Shown here: positions 1 to 10,955 of the stretch, piece by piece
How the letters are laid out: each line of letters begins with the position of its first letter
Position numbering within the stretch: the first letter of the stretch is position 1
Assembly: GCA_030762175.1 (NCBI GenBank)
Contig: CM060842.1
Coordinates: 70,421,501 to 70,485,500 of the forward strand
Direction of reading: 5' to 3'
Length of the DNA stretch: 64,000 nt
DNA from: Metallyticus violacea
Lineage: Eukaryota; Arthropoda; Insecta; Mantodea; Metallyticidae
Notes under the pieces: model-generated
The model's database searches: none
What the model was told of the DNA's origin: nothing
What the model saw: the letters and a program-made list of their open reading frames with translations, nothing else
Program-made: the position numbers and the translations under genes

Positions 1-20
1 TTCTCTCTCTCTCTCTCTCC
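1..20. repeat. (CT)n microsatellite
   Basis: Pure CT dinucleotide run at the window edge. Its true length is unknown because it is cut by the window start. Confidence 0.9.
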
Positions 21-424
21 CATAAACATAACATTTGTTTTCTACTAGTTTAATTATGCATTCATTTTCACTGTATATTGTGCCATCAACTGCAAATGTT
101 CTTAATCTTGACCTTTTGCTTCATTTTTAATACTCTTCTTAAAGAGCAGAAATCAGATTGATAGATCTGCAGAGTTGTGGAAAGCAAATTCATATATAAA
201 TTGTCATAAAAGATAAACTATTTGCATGCAAAATAAGAACTTGGATGCCATACCATTTATGTACATCTAGCATGATGGTTTAGCAGCTAAAACCAAAACC
301 AACATCAAAGCATTCTGACAAATAGCAACTGTACATATTTTTCACTGCCAGCATTTTCTCTTTTCCAACCTGTTGTGGCCTTTCACATGTCCTTCAGTTA
401 AGTTTATCTTTTTATGACTGACTA
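21..424. other. AT-rich non-coding, nothing recognised
   Basis: No open reading frame, repeat family or RNA gene is recognisable here. It is probably intron upstream of the first visible THOC2 exon. Confidence 0.5.
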
Positions 425-600
425 CTTTGTATAGTAGCACTTGCGACTGCTAATCTAGAGGTCCTGTCTTTAATTCCCGATCAGGTCAAGCTGTCTCGGT
501 ATGTTTTTTCTAGAGTATTTCCTTACCCTAAGAAGTTGAATGCCAGATAGCTTCAAGATGCCAAGGACTCCGAGATCATTTGTGCTGTAATTAATTCATT
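425..600 (+). repeat. Possible degraded tRNA-derived SINE
   Basis: The segment holds a B-box-like stretch (taattcccgatcagg, near 471) preceded by tRNA-like spacing (gcacttgcgactgctaatct) and ends in a run of ttcatt repeats near 597-610. This resembles an old tRNA-headed SINE, but it does not match the two SINE families found elsewhere in the window and no target duplication is visible. Confidence 0.35.
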
Positions 601-3600
601 TCATTCATTCATAGGTCTAAGGATCCTCTGGTGCACATAGCCATGTCACGTCCCCCACCACCACTGGGACAACATAGTATTTCCTATGGGCATCCTTGCC
701 TCAGAAGCCCGCTATAATACTGTAATGCATAATAGAAAATGTGACTTGGTTTTGTAAGTTTACTCCATTCTCCCTTTCTGGCAAGGTCTTTCATATCTCT
801 TCCTAGGTGTTTGTCCTTTCCTCCATCGGAACTCTCCTATGCCTTAGGTAAACTGTTTTGTGTTTGAAGGAACAAAATTGAATATTTTATTGTCCTTTCA
901 TTTCATACATAATAGGTTTTAGGCTGATATATTTCTTACTCTTCATGATAAAAGCGCTGGGCCAAATTCACTCAACATGAAACCAATCTTTCAATCCCTA
1001 CACATAATTTAACAAATTGATGAAAAACTAGACTTTCAGACACTGTTTTTCTGCTATTTTCAATGTAAGTATAAGTGATATCCCTGGTCAAACAGAAATA
1101 CAGAAAGACACTAAAGCAAGAGCAAGCTCAAAAATTATTTTGCAGTTTAACCTTTTCTGCAGAAATTAAAATAAAAGAAGCAGGGAAAAAAAGGAGAAGA
1201 AATTTATAGCAAAACAAAATATGTAGCTTTCTGAGGTAAAGCCCTTGAGGTACTGAAGGAATTCGATGGATTTATGCTCTACATTCAGAAGTTTTTTTAT
1301 TTATATATATATATAAAAAATTAACATTAGTGGAATCTTAATGTGCTCTTTGACTCCCCATTCAATAAAGCAGAGTCATCTTGTAATAATAAACTATTCA
1401 GGTAAATCAGTATTCTCAGTTTTCTCTAAAACAGTTCAATTTTTATTTATGATTGGCACTTAATTTAGTGGTAATATCAAAGTCCTTGTCTACTAGCTCT
1501 TTTAGAAATTCCGAACAGTATGACATTCAAATCAAGTATTCTATACATAGTGTTTCTTATTCTATCTTGTCCTAGTCCTGAGGCAGCAGTATCACTCATG
1601 TGGATTGGAACTACTATTCTCACAATGTGGAAGTCCAAATTGCAGAACATTTATAACATAATGTAATGGCTATAGGTGTAATAGTATTTAGTTAAATTGA
1701 CCAAAACCTTTATGTCTATCAAGTCTTCTTGAAATAGCCCAGAAGCCATCTTCACCTAATTGTAAATACCAGATTCTAAAGTGCTCCCATAGCAATTATG
1801 ATCTAGTTATTTATCTAAGAACAATATCATCCTAGAGGTTCTTGGCAACATTTAGAAAAAACAAGAGAAATTTTGTGCATGACTTTTCATTGTTGTGTTC
1901 GGCTTAAATTTCAGAATATATCCGTGTTGTATAAAGTTGTTATGTCCTAACAAATGTAATAAATGAGATGGTCATATTTCTCATTTTAATGGTGTAAAGC
2001 AATGTCTTTATTTATAGAAAAGTAATATGAATGCAGAACAAGAAAAATTAACAATTTGCCACATCTTAGAACATACTTAAGCATCCGCTACATACCATAC
2101 CATACGGAACAGATTTTATACAGCATTGGAGCTAAATTGAAGTTGACTAAAGCTGTTCTAAGATACAGATATAGGAATAGAGGAAAACGTCCAAGCTTAC
2201 ATTTAAAAATATATCTAAAACTATTTAAACTAAGAAGGTTATCTTACAGATTAAACTTAATCATCTACAGGGAAAATAAATGTTTAAATTTTACAATTTT
2301 CTAAGTTCATCCTGCACTGTTGCAGGATCTGTTCTTCATGCTATCAGCCACAGAAATGAGTGAAGTTTGTATAAGTACATCTTTGAATCATCACCAATTA
2401 AGCAAGAGTGAAACCAATTAATGAAAATTGACTAATTACTGAACAGCTTGTTGTTTGTAAATGAAGATGTACACAATTTGGAAGTTTTCTGCTGTCATTA
2501 CTTCAGAATCCAGAAGTGAAGTTTCTTACCCTTTTGAATATGCCCAACCACATGAATTAATATTAACATAATGATTCAACAAAGAGCACTATGGTGACAG
2601 TTAATTTTAATATTCAAGAGAATAGCTCAGAAATTTGTATTGCTTCTAAGTCTTAATGCCACTAATGAACTCGCAAAGAAGCTATATGTGTGATCTTGAG
2701 GAGTTTCATCAAGGTGTTAGAATACAGACTTAATATTACACATAGTAACTGTGGATGAGAATGGAATGTTATTACAGAAACAATGTTTGATTAAAAAGAA
2801 AGAATTTTTGAACATGTATAAAATTGTTCCAAATCAAATAAATCCACCGAATGTTTATTTAAGACTTTATAGATTTTATGTCAGTTGCATAATAGATCTT
2901 TTAACCATAATAGATTGATTTTCATATATTTATAAACAAAGAAAGCATGTTTAATCTGTAAGAATGACAAAAACATTAATCAAGGACTCAGGTTCACAGT
3001 TGCATCTGAGAATGTGTACTATATTGTCCTTCTTAAGATGAGATTTGATCTTTGAACATCTAATCACTTCAAAAACAGAACCATGTCTTGCCATAAATCA
3101 GCTTATATAACAAAAAAGAACTGTGCTCTTTAATAAGAAATGCAATAGAATGCGAATATAAAATGCTATCATGCATACACCACACTAACCAGTTACACTG
3201 GTTTATAACTTGGGATATTTCTGAAAACTATCACCCAAAAAGTATTACCTTAGTATTGCAAGTACATCATTCATAGCAAGGACGAATATGAAAAGTATTG
3301 ATTGTAAGTAGAGGACAATAGAGAGACTGGTGATTTCCATGGTGCTTTAAAACGACATAAAAGTGCAGAAAATTATTTCAAAATTATAAACTATGTTGTT
3401 CTGGGCTATTGCTTCCCAAAATTGACTAAAGCTGAGAGATGAAATGAACTTTGCAGTTATATTAGAATAAAACTCAATGTAAAGTGAAAAAGAAAGTCTG
3501 CTTTGAAGAAAATTACATTCTTCATTATTATGATCTAACATTTCAAGATGGAAAGTTAAAGCACAAAGTGCATATTATATGAAACGGTAGATTCTGCAGC

Positions 3601-3764
3601 TACTGAGAACATTAAGCAGACTAAGGTTCAGCAAGCCCAAACCTTAATCAGTGATTTGTCTCATGTAGTTATTCAATTACACTGCAAGTTTAATAATAAT
3701 TCAAAGTATGCTGTGCATGTATAAAGTACACAACAAGTAGAACCATGGTAAAATAAAAAAATAC
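601..3764. other. AT-rich non-coding, nothing recognised
   Basis: Only short chance reading frames occur (for example 2056-2304), with lysine/isoleucine-rich translations typical of AT-rich DNA. I see no transposase, reverse transcriptase, RNA gene or exon-like segment. Probably THOC2 intron. Confidence 0.5.
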
Positions 3765-3984
3765 ATAATTGATACATTGTATGATTCAGTTGAACTACAC
3801 ACTCTTAATGCTTCACTTGTCATAATGTATGGAACCGGTTTCGAGAACTAAGTGTTCTGGAAACCGGTTCCATACATTATGACAAGTAAGTGAGCATTAG
3901 GAGTGTGTAGTGCAACTGAGTCATACAATGTATCAATTATATGATTAGCTTCACTGTGCAAGTTCCAATTTACATTTTAATAAG
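3765..3984 (+). mobile_element. Palindromic PLE-type element with conserved tail
   Basis: Two arms (about 3767-3836 and 3867-3938) are near-perfect inverted repeats. They flank an apex containing ggaaccggtttc and its complement, and are followed by an unpaired tail (about 3939-3983) with cttcactgtgcaagttcc. The same element, same arms and same tail, recurs at 10179, 13298 and 17714. A short repeat (gaaaatac / aaaaatac) at the borders is a weak candidate target duplication. It encodes nothing. In the minus reading its tail supplies the short peptide end LKCKLELAQ that also truncates the PLE nuclease at 10346 and 13290. Confidence 0.8.
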
Positions 3985-4998
3985 AAAATACGGTTTAAAT
4001 TGGTTGCTGTAATTTGAGGATGAGAAAAAAAGAGAAAATTTAAAATGTAATGGAGGATAGAGAAAATTGTAGAGCAAGAAGAGTCAGATGTATGTGTTTG
4101 TGTGTGAGAGGAGAGAAGCATTGATAAAAAGGAACATAAATTCATAATTACAAGGTTTTCTGATACCCAACATTTTTGGCACACTAAGAGAGCTTATAGG
4201 CAGTAACAACAAACACCAGCACTTTCAACAGTATGAACAAGAAATAATTAAGCTGCAGCTTTTTAACCCATAGGATTTTCAAAAGCAACAATATCTTTGA
4301 CCATGGAAATGGGAGAAGAGGAAAATTAAATTTGAAAAGAAACTATTGTCAACTGTCATTTCACATTAGAAGAGATGAATGGTTGTTTTCATGTGGTATA
4401 GAAATCTTCATTCTTTAAGAATTCATTTTTATCCAAAACATCTCCCGTACAGCTAAAAACCAGGGTGCACTCCAGTTTTGGCAGTAGTTAAATGCAACTC
4501 TTAGAAGGCAGCTCAACATGAAACAAAAGTTTTCACAAAGCAGACAAGATATCCCAAATTTCTACATTAAGAATAAATGTGGTAAGCAACCATCAGAAAT
4601 GCCAGCAGAATTTAAAATCTTTAACATTTTTTTTTTGGGGGGGGGGAAGAGAAATACAAATAATGATTAAAGTTGCCTTCTTAGTATCTGAATAAATCTT
4701 TGAAATTAAATGTTTCTTTCTCACCATTTATTTACAGTTTCATTAACCTTTAGTTCTCCTTGAATGAATTAACATATTTCTGAACACTAATTCTCTTCAA
4801 ATGTTTGTTCTTCCCACTCAAGCTCTTAATCATCATCTTTATTTATATTTAAAGGAAACTCTTCATAATTTTTCATTAGGATGAATATGGCCCGTTACTT
4901 TTCAATATTTTACCATTCATTTGACATTGTTAGTAGTATTTATTAATTTAATTGCTGTTGGTACTGTTGTTCCTTTGAAACTTTCACCTTACTGTAGC

Positions 4999-5044
<46 letters not shown>

Positions 5045-8000
5045 TACAGTGTTATAAGTAGCTCTATGTGTACCAGTCAGTGTGTGGTGGTACTTAAATG
5101 TTCTTTTGTGATAAACATTATGTGATATTAAATTGTATTCCATGATTCTCATCAACAAGTACAAAGATGATTTGATTAAAAAATTTGAAAAGTTAAAAAT
5201 GTTTAGTCACTTAGTTGTGATCTTAATGAACATCCTAGAAAGGGGGGGGGGAGTCTAAGAGAACACATGGTTTTAACTGAAGAAACCTTGGAACAGTATT
5301 ACATTTTTTGCAAAACTTCACTATGCAAATAGCAGATAGAAATTTCTAAAGCTTCTGCTCAAATGGCCTTAAAGCTACTTAAACCAAAACTAATAATAAA
5401 CTTACTTTTGTCAGTGCTATAGGGTCATTGTTTTATTTGACCTTTCTTTTAGTAACATAGATGCAAGTTTTGTGATGTGTCACCACAACTTTCCTGTGGG
5501 TCCAAGTAAACTAATGGCACTATAACTTGATTATAGCTATATGACTGTGCTGCCTCCCTAATATATATATAGTAAAAGTGCTGAATGACCACTGGAGCAA
5601 TAAAATAATATATGCTGTAGTATAATGCTAAAACAGACATTAAAATTGAATAATTTGTCTGTTATCAAACCTTTGCAAGTGTATAGTATTAGTCATGGCA
5701 AAATTTATAGTGATTAAACCTATTAGTGTAAGTTCAGTCCAGGGCAGATATCCGGTAAAGAATCCAAGTTTAAGGTTTTCAGGTATTTGCCAACTTTCTT
5801 TGCATCAAAATAGAAAAATCGTAAATCATACTGTACAATTAAGTCACAAAATGTCATTGAAAATATACCTTAACCTCCTCCTCGTATGCAATCAGAGTTG
5901 TGTAACCTGGTGAATGCCAGTTGACCTTCAGTGATTGCACGATTCCTGGTAAGACAGGGGCAGTCAATTGAGGTTGTTCAGCTTATTATTATTCTGTTTC
6001 TGTAGGAAGTACATGTTAGACTTTCTACTGTGTGTGTGTGTGTCTTGTGAAATATGCCAAGAATGAGATAGTGCTAGAACGAAGAATGTGTACTGTTATG
6101 TGTAAAAGAAATCATACAAGTAGAAGAAAATTTCATGGTAAATATTCAGGAGTAACCTCCATCAAGAAGTACAATTTTCAGATTGGTAATTAAAGTTCGA
6201 ACCCAAGGCATTCACAAGAAGCCAAGACCAAAAAATTAGGATTTAATAGAGGTGAAGCTTGATAAAATAGGCTATCAATTAAGAAACTTCTCATAAATCT
6301 TTAACACATTTAGTCCAGTAAGCTAATGTATCTGTTAGCAGTGCATTTAAAGCCACTCAGCTGCTAGTTATTCATCCATGTAAAATAACTGCTGTACCTG
6401 AAATAAAACTTGTAAAAGTATTGAAAATATTCAGGAGGATGAATTGTACTGATTGTCTCAAAATATGTTCAAAAAGATGTCTTGTGACAGAGGCAGGCAT
6501 TTTGAGCATACATAATGACATGAGTACAATATTAATTACAGTAGACGCCCAACAATTTGCAATTCATCTTCTCTCTATTTATTTTTTATGTATATATAAA
6601 ATATTTTATCGTTACTGGATTCGTCAATTTATTTCCCCTAATTTTTGCACATAATGCATCTTTCTGCCTTCCCCTCTCCCCTCGAATTTTTGCACGCAAT
6701 GCATTGAAGCCAAGCAACCACACTTCCTCCCTTCAGTAGCATTGTGAGTATTATGACTGATATCTAGTATCGCTTCAATATACTTCTTTTATCTACAGAA
6801 AATAATGACTTTTCATTTACAGAAGTTGATGAAATTTTCACACTAAAATCAGGAAAAACTGTCATCAAGGACAGAAATAAAAGTGGCTGATTTTTTTCCA
6901 TTAAAGTGAAACATGGTACGTTTATTATTTTTAAAATTTGTATCACTGCAGATAATATATCCTAATGTATTGCAGTGTTTCAGATATATTGATTTTGAAG
7001 TGATTTTGTGTCCTATCTGTCAAATTACTTTTTACCAAACTAAAGGTGAAAGAAACAATTTGTGGATAATTTGCAGAAGTTAATGCATTAATTACTTTGA
7101 ATTATCAGAAAAAAATGCATGCTACAAGTTTTGACTGTATGACTTGATTTCTCTTGGCAGGTGACAGGCCATTATGCAGTAACTTCCTGTGAGCAATATC
7201 AATTTCTAATTGCATTGCAGGAGGAGGATTCTATATACAAAGTTCTTATGATGTATTTTGTGATATTCAAAACACCTTTTCAGTCCTGCTTCTTCTCCTA
7301 CATGTTCTGATTTTTTTATTTTCTCTCTCTGATGAACACATGCGAGCACACACACACAATACATTCTGTTTCACATAAAAAAATTGGAATGACATTCACA
7401 ATTTTCATATGTACTGTAAACAAATGATGCAAGGGAGAACCTTAAATTGTAAATATACCTCCCTATTTTGAAAGGCTGCAGAAGAACATATTAATCTTGT
7501 TCTGTCAAAATTCTGTAAGTTCAAAATTGCCTGTATTAACATTATTGTATTAAGGAAAAGGAGCTTTATAGTCTGGCAGAACTCATGAAGTGATATTCCT
7601 GTATGTTTCTATGTAACAGATACCTTGTATTCTCATAAAGTCCAGATTTTACATCTTTTAGTTAAGCAGAAATCACTAAAGTCATTATATCTCAAAAACA
7701 CATTTGTGGGCTTAGTGATTTCTGCCAGAATAATGACATGATGGTCATGCCAAAGATTTTAGTTACCATTTAAAGCATGATTATTAGAAGCTATGATTAA
7801 GATGTAACAGATGAGCTGAAAAAGGAAATATCTGTCATTATTGAATTTGCAGAGGAAGAAGGGATATTTAACTTAAGTGCAGTGCATTTTCTAAGATAAA
7901 GCTCTCGATATAGTAGTTACAAAATGGAATAAACCCAGATCACTATTATGAAACTTTAGTGACACTTTAGGACTTTTTCTCTACTTTTACCCGAGTTATC

Positions 8001-8225
8001 CTGAATTTTAAAGGTACTTAACCATATCTGCCACATCTGAAGGCGTCAGTAATATGAAAACATGAAATCCACTTTTTGATATAAGGATACTTTAAATATA
8101 GCTGCAATATACCTTATCGAGCAATGCTCATATTGGATACCACACTCATTCACTGACAATAAAATATCCATATTAACTGGTGCATTTATGCAGGGAAGAA
8201 TTTAATTGAGGTGAAAGTACAAAAA
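3985..8225. other. Non-coding, no recognisable gene
   Basis: Chance ORFs below 80 codons only. Contains one trinucleotide repeat (4999-5043), G-runs at 4636-4647 and 5241-5251, and a short GT run near 6030. Nothing resembles an exon of THOC2 or a known transposon. Confidence 0.5.
4999..5043. repeat. (AAT)n microsatellite
   Basis: Fifteen uninterrupted AAT units. The poly-tyrosine reading frame on the minus strand across it is an artefact of the repeat. Confidence 0.95.
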
Positions 8226-8237
8226 TTTATAACATTA

Positions 8238-8305
8238 ATAATGTACTTACGAAGCTGTTGACAATGGAGTGGCATTATAAAATGAATACCTAAGTTGGGG
8301 TTATA
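8238..8305 (+). mobile_element. 68-bp minimal PLE-related insertion
   Basis: A 68-bp insert lies between two copies of tttataacatta (8226-8237 and 8306-8317), a clear 12-bp target duplication. The insert starts with tgtacttacgaagctgttga followed by caatggagtgg. This is the same unpaired tail found at 17081 and, inverted, at 40803. It then continues with gaatacctaagtt, matching the inner arm of the 620-bp element at 17081-17700. It appears to be a severely truncated copy that still integrated with a duplication. Confidence 0.75.
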
Positions 8306-8317
8306 TTTATAACATTA

Positions 8318-9054
8318 TTACAGGTGACAGAAGGTGGATTCCTTAATGGTCTAAAAACTAACACAGTTAGGAGTTCAATACTTTGAATAAAATTGAAATA
8401 TTGAAGAGAAAAAAGAACAGTGATGCCCCTTTTTACTCAAAAGAGTCATATAACCCAGTTCACTTTAAAACAATCATTGTCACTGCAGAATGGTATACCA
8501 AGTCTTTAGACAGTGAATGTAGCCATATCCAAATTAAAGATGGAACATCTTATTTTGCACCATGCTTCTATCCACACTTCTATAAAACTTTAATGAAGAA
8601 TGCTACAGAATCCACCCTTGCTGTAAACTCCAACTCTTGTGTTACTCTTCATTTTATTAAGAGGGATTAAAAGCAAATGATCTTATTTTCTTCCAGTGGT
8701 ATAACCATCGCAGCAGATTTGAAAGTGTGATAGAAAATATTTTCCAAATTTTGTGTGATGAACAAATGTAAGAGTAGGTGAAAAGTGCTTTGAAAAACTG
8801 TGAAATTGTTTCTCAATTGAAATATGTATTTTTGGAGTATCCATGAACTTCAGTATGTGTTTGTGCTTAATGGAAAAAAATATATGTTTAAGTATAATCG
8901 AATTAATCACTTGTATTGGTAAATAAAGTTTTGGGTTTCAAGGAGTGTTGCTTTCCAAAAAAAATTAAAACTGTTTTCTCTGTTCCTTGAATTATAATTG
9001 TATATTCTATGCAGAAAAAATGTTATTAACCTTATAATTGCTCTTATGTTCAAG
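8318..9054. other. Intron directly upstream of first visible THOC2 exon
   Basis: No domain is recognisable. A 95-codon frame (8383-8670) has no match I know and no splice context linking it in frame to the exon at 9055. The sequence just before 9055 ends in an AG acceptor. Confidence 0.5.
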
Positions 9055-9241
9055 GTATTGCTTATATAGCCGATGGAAGAATGAAACACACTTACAGCAT
9101 GCTAAATTGCTACGAAAACGTGGTGAAGCATTGAAGAAAATAAAATCTATAATGAAAAGAGTGAGTAAGGAAAATATTAAGCCTGTGGGAAGATTAATAG
9201 GAAAGCTGACACATTGTGCCCCAGGTTTTCTTTTTGACTAT
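9055..9241 (+). CDS. THOC2: THOC2 exon a (middle region)
   Basis: First visible exon of THO complex subunit 2, the scaffold of the nuclear THO/TREX complex that couples transcription to mRNA export. The translation runs from YCLYSRWKNETH through IMKRVSKENIKPVGR to IGKLTHCAPGFLFDY, matching the animal THOC2 segment with RYxLYxxWKNET and KRLTKENVKPxGRxIGKLxH. Acceptor AG is at 9053-9054 and donor GTAAGT starts at 9242. The first base completes an arginine codon begun in an unseen upstream exon, and the exon ends in phase 0 after LFDY. It joins in frame to 32653. The upstream exons, including the one that should encode the segment just before this, are not in the window. Confidence 0.96.
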
Positions 9242-10029
9242 GTAAGTAATTACTTTTCTTTTCTGATCTAGGTTATTATTACTTAAAATTACTGTATAAG
9301 CTAACATTAGGCTTCATTTTAGTAGAGGTTGTTGATATCTCTGAAAGCTATCTGTTGGCTTATTAGCTTTTTATATAGTGTTTTACATTTGTTTTAACTA
9401 CTGAGGCATCACAGGGATACATGAGATGAAACTTTTTTATTTTAAAGGAAGCATCCAGCTTTAAGTTGAGTGTGTTCCTAATAGGATTGAAAACAAAGAC
9501 TTCTTGCGCATGAATCCATAGCTGAAGACTTGAGTCACCTTTCTAGCTTTTACTAAATAAACAGCAGTGTCTTAAGTCAACTAGCAGATATTTTTTCTGT
9601 TTAATATTAAGGTTGTAATGGAGAATAAAAAGTTGGATGACATCTGTGAACCATTTCTCTAATTATACTTGTGTAATTTCCATCCTTTCCTTAAAGTTTT
9701 GGTACAAGTAGTTGTGCGCATGCACATACCAATTTACAGTTTTGCAATGTTTCATTGCAAGTTATAAGTTTCCAGTGCTGGTAACCTAAATCGGGCTTGA
9801 CCCAAGTACCAACTCGGAGGTCACAATGCTAAACATCACCTGTCTATATATACAACTGAGTCAGTATTAGGTGACACTAAAACTGACTCAGTTGTATATG
9901 TAACAACTTCACTGTTCCTAACTTCTTTTAAGATTACAATATTACCTGTCTACATAAACTGAAATAAAAGTATGCCAAATTATTATTACGAAATCACTCA
10001 AATTTCACTAATTTTGTTCCATTTACTTG

Positions 10030-10063
10030 GACATGTTTCAAAGGCGATTGCCTCCATCTTCAG
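10030..10063 (-). ncRNA. Hammerhead-like ribozyme core (inverted arm of PLE-1)
   Basis: On the minus strand: CTGAAGA, then a hairpin with AGGC paired to GCCT around AATC, then GAAAC, AT and GTC. It is the inverted duplicate of the core at 13610-13643. Helices II and III are visible. I do not find a convincing stem I next to it, so activity as an isolated motif is uncertain. Confidence 0.6.
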
Positions 10064-10178
10064 CTTGGTCCCACTGGCCGCTTCCCAGTGTGGTGTTAAG
10101 ATGTTGCCCTGTGGCTCTAATGAACTTATTGATAAGATAACTGTTGTTTGGGAGATCAAAGTTAACCAAAAATTCTTT

Positions 10179-10375
10179 AATTGATATCATTGTATGATTC
10201 AGTTGAACTACACACTCTTAAAGCTTCACTTACTTTTCATAAATGTATGGAACCGGTTTCCAGAACATTTATGAAAAGTAAGTGAAGCTTTAAGAGTGTG
10301 TAGTTCAACTGAATCATACAATGATATCAATTAATATGATTGGCTTCACTGTGCAAGTTCCAATTTACATTTAAG
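10179..10375 (+). mobile_element. 197-bp palindromic element (copy 1) with 12-bp TSD
   Basis: Flanked by caaaaattcttt at 10167-10178 and 10376-10387. The arms of 67 bp (10179-10245 and 10266-10332) are perfect or near-perfect inverted repeats around the apex tatggaaccggtttccagaa. They are followed by an unpaired tail (10333-10375) with cttcactgtgcaagttcc. It interrupts the C-terminal end of the PLE-1 GIY-YIG frame. Its partner at 13298-13494 is the exact inverted counterpart, so it inserted before the arm was duplicated, or was copied with it. Confidence 0.92.
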
Positions 10376-10800
10376 CAAAAATTCTTTGTTTTTGTTTATA
10401 AATATATTTTCCCATACTGTTAATTCTATGCGTTTTTGAAGAGCTTTTAATAGTTTTGGTTCCTTTTGGAATTCATGATTTTTTTTGCAAAAAATGATCT
10501 GCCACTGCTGATTTTTCTGTGTGCTTGTATTTAACATTTCTCACGTGTTCCTTAAAAGGTATGGTAATATTTCTTTTTGTTTTTCCAATGTATTTCATGC
10601 CACAGTTTTTGCAACCGATTTCATAAATGCCTGATTGCTTACCTGGCAGAATTTTGTCTTTTGTGCTGGTGTTTAAGTGGTTTTTTAAACTGAATTTATT
10701 TACTGGGGCCAAAATGATGTTTGCCTCTCTAAAAATCTTCTGGAATTTTTGGTGTGCCCATGGGTGGAATGTGAATTTTTTATATATATGATCTTTGTAG
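10346..10800 (-). pseudogene. PLE-1 GIY-YIG endonuclease, inverted partial copy
   Basis: Minus-strand remnant of the endonuclease domain, without its reverse transcriptase. Motifs GIYEIGCKNCGMKYIGKTKR are present, then the EHVRNVKY segment, a frameshift near 10500, and the end WENIFINKNKEF. The end is replaced by LLKCKLELAQ and a stop supplied by the nested 197-bp element. The CxxC within the GIY-YIG region (CKNC) is characteristic of Penelope-like elements. It is part of the foldback arm and not an independent gene. Confidence 0.9.
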
Positions 10801-10814
10801 CCTTATAATATATA

Positions 10815-10935
10815 ATCGCCTTTGAAACATGTCCAAGTAAGTGGAACAAAATTAGTGAAATTTGAGTGATTTTGTAACAATAATTTGTCATATTATAATA
10901 TATTTCACTGTGAAAAATTCCCGATACAAAAAACT
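10815..10935 (+). repeat. PLE-1 partial 5' tail direct repeat (pLTR-like)
   Basis: A direct repeat of 13625-13745: gcctttgaaacatgtccaag, then the shared tggaacaaaattagtgaaat segment, ending tttcactgtgaaaaattccc. It begins in the middle of the hammerhead stem II (atcgcc), so the 5' half of the ribozyme core is absent. This is the pLTR position upstream of the coding region. Confidence 0.85.
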
Positions 10936-10955
10936 ACTTAAAAACGTCAGTTTAA

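Larger units (their letters stand above)
9972..10800 (-). repeat. PLE-1 inverted 5' arm
   Basis: Reverse complement of about 12866-13705. Read on the minus strand it carries the C-terminal GIY-YIG region (10346-10712), the nested 197-bp palindrome (10179-10375) and the PLE tail with a hammerhead-like core (10030-10063). It lacks the unpaired terminal 40 nt present at the 3' end of the element. Confidence 0.92.

Noticed and set aside
4943..5164. Poly-tyrosine frame on the minus strand
   Set aside because: Produced by the (AAT)n microsatellite.
8383..8670. 95-codon open frame upstream of THOC2 exon a
   Set aside because: No recognisable domain, no splice context joining it to THOC2, and codon content typical of AT-rich chance frames.
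1..9054. Search for the THOC2 exon preceding exon a
   Set aside because: No frame resembling the expected upstream segment could be found by eye. It probably lies before the window.
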